64,000 nucleotides of DNA from CALODL01 sp942492115 (GTDB lineage: Bacteria; Planctomycetota; Phycisphaerae; UBA1845; CAIVHJ01): NCBI GenBank assembly GCA_942492115.1, contig CALODL010000011.1, positions 158,784 to 222,783 of the forward strand, given 5' to 3'. Shown here one piece after another: positions 8,981 to 17,726 of the stretch (its first letter is position 1; each line of letters starts with the position of its first letter). A program made the translations under genes and the position numbers. Under the pieces are notes generated by a model. It was not told where the DNA came from and did not search any database. It worked only from the letters and a program-made list of their open reading frames with translations.

Positions 8981-9053
8981 GTGGGGCGTACGGATCACGG
9001 CTGGGGGTATGGTATCATCGTGGGCCCGACCAATTCTTGAACTGGAGGAGCCC

Positions 9054-9416
9054 ATGAATTCGATGCCCGCCACCGTCCACCGCTGGGAGACCATGTCGTT
9101 CGACACGCCCATGGCGTTGCTCGAACGCAAACGGATCATCGGGACCCAGGCGATGATTTCCCACGTCGTGCTCAGGAAAGGCTGCTTCGTGCCCACACAC
9201 GCCCATGATAACGAACAGTTCGTGTGCATGCTGAGCGGTGCGCTGCGTTTCAAACTCGGTTCCGCAGAGGGACCGCGGGACGAGCTGATCGTTCGTGGCG
9301 GCGAGGTGCTGCATTTGCCGCCCCAGGTGCCGCACGAGGCCGAGGCCCTCGAGGATACTGTGGTGCTGGATGTGTTCAGCCCGCCGAGCGCGACCACCGG
9401 CATCGATCGATCCTGA
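9054..9416 (+). CDS. Small cupin-domain protein
   Basis: 120 aa from ATG 9054, preceded by GGAGGAG. It is a single cupin fold: motif 1 reads THAHDNEQFVCMLSG (two His and a Glu able to bind metal) and motif 2 reads PPQVPHEAEAL (third His). The complete His-His-Glu-His set points to a metal-binding cupin rather than a degenerate one. No substrate can be proposed. It follows the protease gene in the same direction after about 70 bases and converges on the ATP-grasp gene. Confidence 0.85.
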   Translation: MNSMPATVHRWETMSFDTPMALLERKRIIGTQAMISHVVLRKGCFVPTHAHDNEQFVCMLSGALRFKLGSAEGPRDELIVRGGEVLHLPPQVPHEAEALEDTVVLDVFSPPSATTGIDRS

Positions 9417-9428
9417 GCGGAGCGCGTA

Positions 9429-10250
9429 TCAGGCGCTGCGTTCGATCATGTCGACGAAGCGCTCGACACTGCCGGGTCCGTGGTCGAAGAACAGCGACGG
9501 TTCGATCAGCTCCAGCTCCGACACGACCGGATGGCCATCATGGAGCACCAGGTCAGCTCGGGCGTAGGCCACGGGCCAGGGGATGGCGGCCACAGCCGTG
9601 CGGGCCACGTCGAGCTCGGCCGGCGTGGGCGGTTCACCACCGTCGACGCGCTCGACCTGGTCGGCGAAACGCGGATGTTTGCGGATCGCGTGCGTCCATG
9701 TACCTGCGATGCATACGAGTGATCGTTCCCCCGGATCGCAAAACCCCTCGAGATATGGTTGGACGATGACGTCGCCGTTGAGCGCCAGTGCTGCGGCATG
9801 GGCCCGCGCGGCGTCGCCCTGCGTCGGCAGGAACTGCCGCGCGCCGACGGACCCGGCTCCAATGGCGGGCTTGATGACCACGGCGTGGTCGATGGCCATA
9901 TCGGCGAGCTCGTCAGCGGCCACGATTTGCGTGGGCACGATCGGTGTCCCGGCCGCGGCCAGCGTACACAGGTAGCCTTTGTGCGCATTCCACGCGATGA
10001 CCTCGGGCGGGTTGATCACCTTCGCGTGCGCGTGAGCACGGGCGACCCACTCCAGAAACGCCGACGGGGCCGCGTGGTAATTCCACGCCGAACGCATGAC
10101 GAAGAGATCGAAGCCGTCCAGCTTGAATGTGTCATCGTCCCACGGGACCCACGTCGCATCGTGCCCGCGGCGTCGCAGGGCATCCTCGAGTGGGGCGGCA
10201 TCCGGATCGGGTTCGGGGAGTACAGCGCAGGTGACCAGGCCGATTCGCAT
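9429..10250 (-). CDS. ATP-grasp ligase (DcsG/RimK-like)
   Basis: 273 aa. The N-terminal pre-ATP-grasp part has VMRSAWNYH. The ATP-grasp core shows VVIKPAIGAGSVGA (phosphate loop), VIVQPYLEG (adenine site) and the metal-binding SELELIEPSLFF near residues 245-256. Length and motifs fit the stand-alone ATP-grasp proteins related to the D-cycloserine ligase DcsG, which join a carboxylate to an amine. The actual product is unknown. The gene follows the aminotransferase by 16 bases, so the two probably form an operon. Confidence 0.83.
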   Translation of the reverse strand: MRIGLVTCAVLPEPDPDAAPLEDALRRRGHDATWVPWDDDTFKLDGFDLFVMRSAWNYHAAPSAFLEWVARAHAHAKVINPPEVIAWNAHKGYLCTLAAAGTPIVPTQIVAADELADMAIDHAVVIKPAIGAGSVGARQFLPTQGDAARAHAAALALNGDVIVQPYLEGFCDPGERSLVCIAGTWTHAIRKHPRFADQVERVDGGEPPTPAELDVARTAVAAIPWPVAYARADLVLHDGHPVVSELELIEPSLFFDHGPGSVERFVDMIERSA

Positions 10251-10266
10251 CGCGATGTTCTCCCGT

Positions 10267-11475
10267 TCAGCTGCGCTGATGGTAGGCCTGTAGCCCGGCG
10301 TGCAGGACGGTCATGGCTTCGTTGAGGTCGTTCTCGTTGAGGACGAACGCGAGGCGCACCTTGTTGGCGCCACGCCCATAGCCCATGTAGAAGCCCGCTG
10401 CCGGCGCGAGAAACAGCGTACGACCATCTACGTCGAAGTCTGACAGCAAGAACGATGCGAAGCGTTCGGCATCATCGACCGGCAGCCGGGCAATCGTATA
10501 GAACGCCCCGCTCGGCAGGTGCGTCGCCACGTCCGGGATGTCGACCAGGCGCGTGTACATGGCGTCACGGCGTTGCTGGTAGGTCCGCGCGACGTCAGCG
10601 ACGTAGTCGACGGGCAGCTGTTCGAGCATGTGCGCCGATGCATGTTCTTCGAGCGTCGCAGACGACAGTCGGGCCTGGGCGAGATTCAGCGACTTGGCAC
10701 GCAATTCGGCATTGGGCGTGATCAGCGCACCGATGCGCGCCCCGCACAGGCTGAAGCGTTTTGACAGGCTGTCGACAACAACAACGCGTTCGCTGGCTCC
10801 ATCGAGGTGCAGGATTGACAAGGGCTCGCGACCGTCGAAGACCAGCTCGCGATACGTCTCATCCACGACCAGGAATATGTCAGCGTCTTTGCAAAGTTCG
10901 AGGAGCATTTCGAGCTGCTTGCGGTCGTAGACGGTTCCGGTGGGGTTATTGGGGCTGCACAGCAGGATCGCGCGTGTCCGCGGGGTGATGCGATCGGTGA
11001 TCGCCTCGCAGGGGGGGAGTACGAAGCCCTCGTCGAGACGGCTCAGGATGGGGATGAGATTGATTCCCGCGATGGCAGCAAAGCCGATGTAGTTGGCATA
11101 AGTCGGGTCGAAAACAATCACTTCGTCTCCCGGATCGCAGCAGGTCATGAAAACGAAGATCAGTGCCTCGCTCGCGCCGACGGTGATGAGGAATTCGTCG
11201 GCCGTCGTGTTCAACCCCAGAGTGTGGTTCATGTAGGCTGACCATGCGTTCCGCAAGCGCGCCGAACCTTCGGACGGACCATAGGCCACGACCTGGTCGC
11301 GATAGGATCTCAGGCCCTCGAAATAGGCCGGCGGGGCCGGTACGTCGGGCTGTCCGATATTGAGGCCGTAGATGTGCTTGCCGGACGCGCGCGCCTGCGT
11401 GGCCAGGTGGCTCAGTCGGCGAATGGGTGACGGTGGCGTACGCAACGCGCGCGTGGATAGTGAGGCCATGCTCAT
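10267..11475 (-). CDS. PLP-dependent aminotransferase, class I/II
   Basis: 402 aa starting ATG 11475 with GGAGG four bases upstream. Fold-type I aminotransferase features are NIGQPDVPAP near 39-48, SPNNPTGTVY (174-183), DETYRELVF (205-213) and the Schiff-base Lys239 in DSLSKRFSLCGARIG. It resembles aspartate/aromatic aminotransferases of the subgroup found in actinobacteria and planctomycetes; the amino-acid specificity cannot be fixed. It is followed by the ATP-grasp gene, suggesting a shared amino-acid-derived product. Confidence 0.88.
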   Translation of the reverse strand: MSMASLSTRALRTPPSPIRRLSHLATQARASGKHIYGLNIGQPDVPAPPAYFEGLRSYRDQVVAYGPSEGSARLRNAWSAYMNHTLGLNTTADEFLITVGASEALIFVFMTCCDPGDEVIVFDPTYANYIGFAAIAGINLIPILSRLDEGFVLPPCEAITDRITPRTRAILLCSPNNPTGTVYDRKQLEMLLELCKDADIFLVVDETYRELVFDGREPLSILHLDGASERVVVVDSLSKRFSLCGARIGALITPNAELRAKSLNLAQARLSSATLEEHASAHMLEQLPVDYVADVARTYQQRRDAMYTRLVDIPDVATHLPSGAFYTIARLPVDDAERFASFLLSDFDVDGRTLFLAPAAGFYMGYGRGANKVRLAFVLNENDLNEAMTVLHAGLQAYHQRS

Positions 11476-11707
11476 GAGTCCTCCATAATGAACCCGGTCT
11501 CATCCGTGAACGAGCTGGGCATCATAACAGGTCGGTGCCTTTAATGAAGTGTCACTTAAGGTTGAGGAGTTGTCGACCAGGTGCGGAATCGTGCACAATC
11601 TGCGCGCCCCACAGAGGAAGGGAATCATGGCATTCATGCTCGAATTGGTGCTAGAATAGGCCTTGGGTTTACCCTCACAGGGCTAGAAGGGCAAAGGAGT
11701 TTCTTGG

Positions 11708-13714
11708 ATGAGAACCAGTTTCGTTCGTTCGAAGGGATGGCTGTGCGCCATCATGGTGGTCGTGTCATTCGTCGCTGCGATTCCTGCCGCGCACGCGGTC
11801 AGTGCTGCCAGGCGATGGAATGAGGAAACGCTCAACGCCATTCGTGGTGACTTTGCGCGGCCGACGGTGCATGCACGCAATCTGTGGCATACATCCATCG
11901 CGATGTGGGACGCATGGGTAGCGTACGACACCGGCGTGGCCCAGCAGTACCTGCACCACGAGAAAGCGACGGCCGTCGATGTTGCTGCGGCCAGGGATGA
12001 AGCGATCAGTTATGCATGTTACCGCATCATCACGGCTCGGTTCGTGAATTCACCTGGTGTCAAGGAAATTCAGGCATCCATCGAAAATGCAATGACCAGC
12101 CAGGGGTACGACTTCAATATCGACACCACCGTGGGCGACACCCCGGCGGCACTGGGCAATCGCATTGCGGCGACGGTCCTGGCTTTCGGCGCGAGTGACA
12201 ACTCGAATGAAGCCAACGATTACATCAACCAGTTCTACGAGCCGATCAATGAACCGCTCGTTCCGGCCTTGCCCGGCAATCCCGACATCACCGACCCCAA
12301 TCGATGGCAGCCGTTGGCGCTCGATTTCTTCATCGATCAGAATGATCAGGTCGTCCTGGGTGGTTATCCCGAATTCCTCAGTCCGGAATGGGGTCAGGTC
12401 AACGCTTTCGCCCTGTCCCCCGAGGACTTGACGATCTACAACCGCGATGGCTTCGACTACTGGGTGTTCCATGATCCGGGACTCCCACCCCACTGGGGCA
12501 CGGTCACGCAGGACGACTACAAATGGGGCTTCGAGCTGGTTGCAGCCTGGTCGAGTCATCTGGATCCATTGGACGGCGTCATGATCGATATTTCGCCCGG
12601 TGCCATCGGCAACGCACCACTGCCTGATGTGAATGACTACCAGAGCTTCTACAACTTCACCGACGGTGGCGACTGGGGAACCGGCCACGCGTTGAACCCG
12701 GTGACCAACATGCCATATGCGCCCAACATGGTCCCACGCGGCGACTATGCCCGTGTGCTGGCCGAATTCTGGGCCGATGGTCCCGATTCCGAGACCCCGC
12801 CCGGCCATTGGTTCACCATTGCCAACTACGTCTCGGACCATCCGATGACAGTCAAGCAGCTCCAGGGCGAGGGGCCTGTGCTCGATGAGCTCGAGTGGGA
12901 CGTCAAACTGTACTTCACCCTGGGCGGCGCGATGCATGACTGTGCGGTCACGGCCTGGGGCGTGAAGGGCTGGTATGACTATTTACGGCCGATCTCGGCG
13001 CTGCGCTATCTGGCCGATCTCGGGCAATCGTCTGACTCGAATGCTGATTCTTATGACCCCAATGGCATCTCGTTGTATCCGGGATTGATCGAACTGGTCA
13101 CCTCAGACACGACCATGGCAGGGGAGCGTCATGAACATCTCGCCGGAGAGGAAGGCAAGATCGCCGTCAACGCCTGGCGCGGTCCGGACTACATCACCGT
13201 ACCGGAAACCGACGTAGCCGGTGCAGGCTGGATCCTGGCCGAGAACTGGTGGCCGTACCAGCGGCCGACGTTCGTGACCCCGCCGTTTGCCGGCTATGTC
13301 AGCGGACACAGCACCTACAGTCGCGCCGGCGCTGTCGTCCTCGCAGAATTCACCGGATCGCCGTTCTTCCCGGGCGGCATGGGCGAGTTCTTCTGTCCCA
13401 TGAACGAGTTCCTCGTGTTCGAAGACGGACCGAGCGTGGACATCACGCTGCAGTGGGCGACCTACAATGATGCATCGGACCAGACCAGCCTGTCGCGGAT
13501 CTGGGGCGGCATCCATCCGCCGGCTGATGACATTCCTGGTCGCTATATGGGACAGCAAATCGGTGAGGACGCTGTCGCGTTGTCCCTGGGTTATTTTGGT
13601 GATCCGGACGGTGTGCCGACGATGTCGGAATGGGGATTGATCGCGATGGGCCTGGGGCTGCTCGCCGTGGGTGGTGTGGTCATTCGCCGCCGTCAGTTGG
13701 CCACGCTGGTTTGA
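11708..13714 (+). CDS. Exported vanadium haloperoxidase-like (PAP2 superfamily) protein with VPTMSEWG sorting tail
   Basis: 668 aa from ATG 11708 with AAGGAG upstream. A signal peptide ends near AAHA (about residue 30). The vanadate/phosphate-binding elements are RPISALRYL, GYVSGHSTYSRAG (about 527-539) and SRIWGGIHPPADDI (about 596-609), the layout of vanadium chloroperoxidase relatives. The C-terminus reads VPTMSEWG, a hydrophobic helix and IRRR, matching the IPTLxxWG-CTERM type of exosortase signal, so the protein is probably processed and anchored at the envelope. Whether it oxidises halides or acts as a phosphatase is not decidable from sequence. Confidence 0.87.
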   Translation: MRTSFVRSKGWLCAIMVVVSFVAAIPAAHAVSAARRWNEETLNAIRGDFARPTVHARNLWHTSIAMWDAWVAYDTGVAQQYLHHEKATAVDVAAARDEAISYACYRIITARFVNSPGVKEIQASIENAMTSQGYDFNIDTTVGDTPAALGNRIAATVLAFGASDNSNEANDYINQFYEPINEPLVPALPGNPDITDPNRWQPLALDFFIDQNDQVVLGGYPEFLSPEWGQVNAFALSPEDLTIYNRDGFDYWVFHDPGLPPHWGTVTQDDYKWGFELVAAWSSHLDPLDGVMIDISPGAIGNAPLPDVNDYQSFYNFTDGGDWGTGHALNPVTNMPYAPNMVPRGDYARVLAEFWADGPDSETPPGHWFTIANYVSDHPMTVKQLQGEGPVLDELEWDVKLYFTLGGAMHDCAVTAWGVKGWYDYLRPISALRYLADLGQSSDSNADSYDPNGISLYPGLIELVTSDTTMAGERHEHLAGEEGKIAVNAWRGPDYITVPETDVAGAGWILAENWWPYQRPTFVTPPFAGYVSGHSTYSRAGAVVLAEFTGSPFFPGGMGEFFCPMNEFLVFEDGPSVDITLQWATYNDASDQTSLSRIWGGIHPPADDIPGRYMGQQIGEDAVALSLGYFGDPDGVPTMSEWGLIAMGLGLLAVGGVVIRRRQLATLV

Positions 13715-13719
13715 ATCGA

Positions 13720-14325
13720 TTACGGCGCCTCGATCAGGACGACGCCGGCGGCGCGCATGTCGGCAATGGCCTGCGCGCAGTCTCCGGGGTTGAGCTCGAC
13801 GCCACGTATTCCGGAGAGGATAAGGCGCGTACGTAACCCGATTTTGCGGGCATCCAGCGCGGTGAATTTCACACAATAGTCCGTCGCCAAGCCCATGATA
13901 TCGACTTCGCTGACCGTTCTCGAACTCAACGTCTCTGCCAGGGCGGTGGCGTGTGCGCCTCCGTTATCGAAGAAACCGCTGTAGCTGTCGAACTCGCGAT
14001 GCGTGCCTTTTCGCACGACGTGGTCGATTCGTGTGCGGTTCAAGGCCTCGCACAACTCCGCGCCCGGCGTAGTCTGAACGCAGTGATCTGGCCACAGGAT
14101 CTGTCTGAGCCCGTTGAGTTCGACGATGTCTCCGATGTTGTGGCCGGAGTGCTGGCTGGCGAATGATTGATGGTCCGCAGGATGCCAGTCCTGCGTCGCG
14201 ATGACCAGGTCATATTGCGGCATCAGTGCGTTGGCGACGGCGATCACCGCGTCACCATCCGGAACCGCCAGCGCGCCTCCGGAAACGAAGTCGTTTTGAA
14301 TATCGACGAGCAACAACGTTCGCAT
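13720..14325 (-). CDS. pncA: Nicotinamidase
   Basis: 201 aa isochorismatase-fold hydrolase converting nicotinamide to nicotinate for NAD salvage. The catalytic triad is complete: Asp8, Lys106 (VVRKGTH) and Cys151 (ATDYCVKFTA). Metal ligands fit Asp46, His48 and His81. FDSYSGFFDNGG is the usual substrate-side loop. The gene begins 13 bases after the stop of a 59 aa membrane peptide gene on the same strand and is likely co-transcribed with it. Confidence 0.92.
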   Translation of the reverse strand: MRTLLLVDIQNDFVSGGALAVPDGDAVIAVANALMPQYDLVIATQDWHPADHQSFASQHSGHNIGDIVELNGLRQILWPDHCVQTTPGAELCEALNRTRIDHVVRKGTHREFDSYSGFFDNGGAHATALAETLSSRTVSEVDIMGLATDYCVKFTALDARKIGLRTRLILSGIRGVELNPGDCAQAIADMRAAGVVLIEAP

Positions 14326-14338
14326 ACGTGTTTCCGTA

Positions 14339-14518
14339 TCAAAGGCCCGGTTGCGGTAGGCGCTCGCAAGCTGCGACGAGGACGAACGTTGCGAGGGGGC
14401 CCAAGAGCACTGAAGCGAGGAACCATCCGAATCCGCTGCGGTTCTTACTCTGGGCCAGGCCCGCGTTGATCAGGGCCAGTGATCCCCAGCCTACCGCGTA
14501 TTCAGTCGAATACTCCAT
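14339..14518 (-). CDS. 59 aa small membrane protein
   Basis: ATG 14518 with GGGAG eight bases upstream, stop at 14339-14341. The protein has a short N-terminal hydrophobic stretch, the motif NRSGFGWFLASVLLGPLA, one strong helix and a short polar tail. The S-G-[FW]-x-W-F-[L]-x(4)-LGP pattern occurs in many tiny bacterial membrane proteins of unknown role. It precedes pncA by 13 bases. A good ribosome-binding site and a clean membrane-protein composition support it as a real gene. Confidence 0.72.
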   Translation of the reverse strand: MEYSTEYAVGWGSLALINAGLAQSKNRSGFGWFLASVLLGPLATFVLVAACERLPQPGL

Positions 14519-14653
14519 TGTGTACTCCCATCATTGTAAGCGGGCAAGTGCCTCGATCGTGTGACAACGGTCGACCATAACGCAACCGCAGCAGTGGCCC
14601 AATTACAAGTCAGTGACGAAATTGTAGCGCCGCTTCACATTGCAGTCCTGCCA

Positions 14654-15172
14654 TCAGGCGCGCAGCTGTTTGCGCCACCGCGCCCAGAACGGCAGGATGA
14701 ACAGATAGACGCCGGTGATCCATAACAACAGAAGCCCGCCTGCTGTTGGCAAGAAGATCCAGAGTTTGGCGGCGTCATGAAAGAAACTGCCATCATGGAT
14801 GTCCTCTATGAAGTCACTTCGGCGATAGGCGGTCTGCAACACGGCACCTGTATCGTGGTCGAGTTGGATTTCCCAGCTGCTGTGGGTCCTGATCTTGATA
14901 AGCCCACGCTGCGGTCGAACGTCCAGGCGGTCGATGTCGTCCCAGCTGGACACGTTGGCCTGCGGTACGCTGCGGGCAGACTCGAGGATGCGGTCGAACG
15001 ATACCGTGGGGATTGTTGCCTGCCCGCGCTGGCTGGGCGGTTGGATCCAATTGATCTCTTTCTTGAGCTGGAGCAGGAGGCCGCTGCAGATGATGACCAG
15101 CGTAGGCACGGCGATGACCGCTGCACCCCAGTAGTGCGTTTTCCGCGTCCACTTGTTCCAGTTGAAAGCCAT
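14654..15172 (-). CDS. PepSY-associated membrane protein
   Basis: 172 aa. A transmembrane helix spans residues 15-35 (WGAAVIAVPTLVIICSGLLL), a periplasmic PepSY-like domain about 60-120 (IRTHSSWEIQLDHDTGAVL, then HDGSFFHDAAKLW), and a second helix about 135-160. This is a compact version of the PepSY_TM proteins found beside iron and copper reductases. The HDGSFF motif with conserved His suggests haem or metal contact by analogy. It is separated from the GNAT gene upstream by 13 bases. Confidence 0.8.
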   Translation of the reverse strand: MAFNWNKWTRKTHYWGAAVIAVPTLVIICSGLLLQLKKEINWIQPPSQRGQATIPTVSFDRILESARSVPQANVSSWDDIDRLDVRPQRGLIKIRTHSSWEIQLDHDTGAVLQTAYRRSDFIEDIHDGSFFHDAAKLWIFLPTAGGLLLLWITGVYLFILPFWARWRKQLRA

Positions 15173-15185
15173 CGCGCTGTGCGTA

Positions 15186-15737
15186 CTAGAGGTGCAGGCC
15201 CATCCTCAAGAGGTCGCCGTAGGAGCCATCGGCCCGCAGGATATCCCCACGCGCCCGCCCCTCGAGCTCGAATCCGAATGACTTGTACAGGTGGATGCCG
15301 CGGTCGTTGTGGTCCATGACCTGCAGCCATGCCTTGCGTAGCTTTCTGGCGCGGCAGTGGTCGATCAGGCAACCCAGGATGTGGCCGCCCAACCCTCGGC
15401 CCCAATATGCCTGGCGAACCGCAAGGGCCAGTTCCGCGTGATGAGCGAAGCGTTTGAGGGGGCTGCCGCTGAGGTGACCGTTGCCCGCAATGCAGTCGTC
15501 GATCTCGGCCACGACCATATGGTCGGTGGCGGAATCGATCAGCGCGGTCAGAAAGTCGCGCTCCTGCTCGACGGTTACCTGGAATTCGCCCGGGAAGCGA
15601 TTGAGGAAGTCACTCTCGGAGTCAATGCCCTGGACGAACTCAACGAGGCCCGCTGCGTCGTCCGCCGAGGCGTTGCGCAGGACGGCAGATGACCCATCCT
15701 TGAGTTGGACTGTCCGAGGCAGATGATCACTGAGCAT
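15186..15737 (-). CDS. GNAT-family N-acetyltransferase
   Basis: 183 aa from ATG 15737; an in-frame GTG lies 18 bases upstream. The acetyl-CoA binding motif A is visible in ELALAVRQAYWGRGLGGHIL, followed by motif B with YKSFGFELEGRARGDI. It is closest in style to RimJ/RimL-like or polyamine-type acetyltransferases; substrate unknown. It lies between the PepSY gene and the ABM-domain gene on the same strand. Confidence 0.85.
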   Translation of the reverse strand: MLSDHLPRTVQLKDGSSAVLRNASADDAAGLVEFVQGIDSESDFLNRFPGEFQVTVEQERDFLTALIDSATDHMVVAEIDDCIAGNGHLSGSPLKRFAHHAELALAVRQAYWGRGLGGHILGCLIDHCRARKLRKAWLQVMDHNDRGIHLYKSFGFELEGRARGDILRADGSYGDLLRMGLHL

Positions 15738-15839
15738 AGCGTCGAATGATAGCACAAAAGGGGGAGTGGTACAGACAGGCTCTTACTCGCGCGGCGGCAG
15801 CACGTCGCGCAGTGTGGTCGTCATCGTGCCTGAGCGCGG

Positions 15840-16187
15840 TCAATCTGTACGGCACGCACCGGAGGTCAGGTCCGACGGCAGGACCTGTTCGATGATCTCC
15901 GTTTCGATCCACTCATAGAACTGCTTCGCGCCGGCCAATTGTGCGATGCGATCATGATCGGTGGCCATCCATGTCTCGTACGCTGCGCGTGACGCCCACA
16001 ACAGTGTCATCTTGACGATGTGCGGCCCGGCCTGACCGCAGAACCCACCAATGTATCCAGCGCTGCGGGCCATCTCGATATTCCACACGCGTTGCGCTGC
16101 CAAATAATCATCGAGGTGGCCGGGTTTGATGTGGACCGTGATGAGCTTGGCGATCATCGGCGGCGAACCGCTCGTCGGCGTGCTCAT
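15840..16187 (-). CDS. Dimeric alpha-beta barrel (ABM-like) domain protein
   Basis: 115 aa. The core starts MIAKLITVHIKPGHLDDYLAA and continues with GYIGGFCGQ and the RAAYETWMATDHDRI helix, as in small antibiotic-biosynthesis-monooxygenase-like proteins. The annotated ATG 16187 overlaps the stop of the decayed proB/proA remnant by ATGA; an internal ATG at 16157 matches where most relatives begin. Such proteins act as haem-degrading or oxygenase subunits or have no known role; nothing here decides between them. Confidence 0.7.
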   Translation of the reverse strand: MSTPTSGSPPMIAKLITVHIKPGHLDDYLAAQRVWNIEMARSAGYIGGFCGQAGPHIVKMTLLWASRAAYETWMATDHDRIAQLAGAKQFYEWIETEIIEQVLPSDLTSGACRTD

Positions 16188-16648
16188 GAGAAGGCCACAT
16201 CCAGATACGCACCCAGCAGCTGTGAACTCTCCGGGCTGTCAACGAACCGTTCGACGACACGGGCCTGCTCCTCGGCACTGATGATGGTCCGAACGCACTG
16301 TGCCGTGCCACAGTCTCGTCGACGTGGACCTCGATCCCGTCGGCCTGGCAACGCGCCAGGAATGGTGGGATGAACGTATCGGCGATAGCCTGGTGGATGA
16401 GCACCGCTTCGGCCGCATTGCACGTTGCCGGTGCCGAAGTCTTGGCCGTTGCACAGATGTCGATGGCCGATGCGATGTCTGCGGCCGCGTCGACATAGAT
16501 GTTGCACACGCCACGAGGCCAGGTCGGCAATGGCCCGGGGACGCAAACGACTCTTGCCCGAGATGACGCCACTGCCCACCTTGACGACCACTCTGCGCGC
16601 GTCCCGGGGCCAGTGTTCTCGAATATCATGGTGGGTTGCCGAAGGCAC
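16184..16648 (-). pseudogene. Collapsed proB-proA remnant
   Basis: The first part, read from GTG 16648, encodes DARRVVVKVGSGVIS and LRPRAIADLA, the N-terminus of glutamate 5-kinase (ProB). Near 16510 the sequence switches to another frame encoding VCNIYVDAAADIASAIDI, then AKTSAPATCNAAEAVLIH, a mid-section of glutamate-5-semialdehyde dehydrogenase (ProA). From about 16275 the first frame resumes with an unrelated tail ending in AYLDVAFS at 16184. The simplest reading is an ancestral proline operon that lost most of proB and the start of proA by internal deletion, then lost the end of proA. An assembly join could give the same picture. Confidence 0.7.
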
Positions 16649-16683
16649 GCGCTGCTCCGCACACCAGGGAAGGACGTATGGAC

Positions 16684-17598
16684 CTAGACCTCGACCGGAT
16701 CGCCCAGAGGCGCCGGCATCAGATGCGGTTCGTATGGCTCGACATGGACCAGCACGTCCGCGACCTCGGGATGCCGAGACATGATGGCGTCCTTGACGTC
16801 GTGGGCAATCGTATGGCCGTCCCGAACCGACAACTCAGGATCCACCTCGAGATGAAGATCGGCGTAAAAGAACGGTCCGACCTTGCGAACAAGTACTTTT
16901 TCGACCACGAGGGCGCCCGCAACGCCTCGCGCTTCGTCGGGTATGACATCGATCAGATGTGTCGACGGCGCCGTGTCCATCAACTCATGAACCGCTGAAC
17001 GGCAGAATCGGATGCCGTTAACGACGATGACCACGCAGGCGAACAGCGCGGCCCACGCATCTGCAGATGCATATGCCGGTCCGCCGACGACAGCGATGGC
17101 AACACCGATGATCGCCGCGATCGAGGTCAGGGCGTCGGTGCGATGATGCCAGGCATCTGCAATCAGTGCCATGCTGCCAATCCGCCGTCCGACGCGCACG
17201 GTGTACCGGTACATGAATTCTTTGACGACGATGATGCCAATGAGCACGGCCAGCGTATAGGGGGCCGGTTGCAGGCCGGGAGCGATAATGCGATCGATGG
17301 CCTGCACGGCGATCAGGGCTGCGGCGGCGAGTAGCATACCTGCAACGACCAGGGTTGCCAGTGGTTCGGCTTTGCCGTGGCCATAGGGATGGTTGGTATC
17401 GGCGGGGCGGGCAGCAATGACCAGGCCGGCGCGAACAATGGCCGATCCAAATGTGTCGCCCAACGACTCGACCGCATCGGCAATCAATGCGTACGAGTGT
17501 CCCACGATCCCGCACGCCAGCTTGAGCACGGCCAACCCGGCGTTGACCACCAGGCTGATCGTCGAAGCGCGCTGTCCATCTAGTAGTGCATCCTGCAT
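16684..17598 (-). CDS. Cation diffusion facilitator (CDF) metal efflux transporter
   Basis: 304 aa from ATG 17598; an alternative ATG is at 17640. Six helices are predictable. Metal-site motifs are ALIADAVESLGD on helix 2, HPYGHGKAE in the loop and SMALIADAWHHRTDAL on helix 5; the HHRTD and ADAVES residues form the tetrahedral Zn/Fe/Mn site. The cytoplasmic ferredoxin-like tail (about 220-295) contains YADLHLEVDPELSVRDGH, the usual dimer domain. Probably exports Zn(II), Fe(II) or Mn(II) by proton exchange. Confidence 0.9.
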   Translation of the reverse strand: MQDALLDGQRASTISLVVNAGLAVLKLACGIVGHSYALIADAVESLGDTFGSAIVRAGLVIAARPADTNHPYGHGKAEPLATLVVAGMLLAAAALIAVQAIDRIIAPGLQPAPYTLAVLIGIIVVKEFMYRYTVRVGRRIGSMALIADAWHHRTDALTSIAAIIGVAIAVVGGPAYASADAWAALFACVVIVVNGIRFCRSAVHELMDTAPSTHLIDVIPDEARGVAGALVVEKVLVRKVGPFFYADLHLEVDPELSVRDGHTIAHDVKDAIMSRHPEVADVLVHVEPYEPHLMPAPLGDPVEV

Positions 17599-17726
17599 CC
17601 GTTTCGTCTCGCCAAACGGTCTATTGTACTGACTCGGCATGTGCGACGGAAGTATGTGCTGACCCTTGTCGCGGGCGTCCCTTCGGCAAGGGCTTGGCGG
17701 TGGATGAGTGAGTCGGAGCGCCCAGC

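Noticed and set aside
11541..11559. Near-palindrome around AAGTGTCACTT upstream of the haloperoxidase gene
   Set aside because: Arms are short (five bases) and it lies 150 bases from either start.
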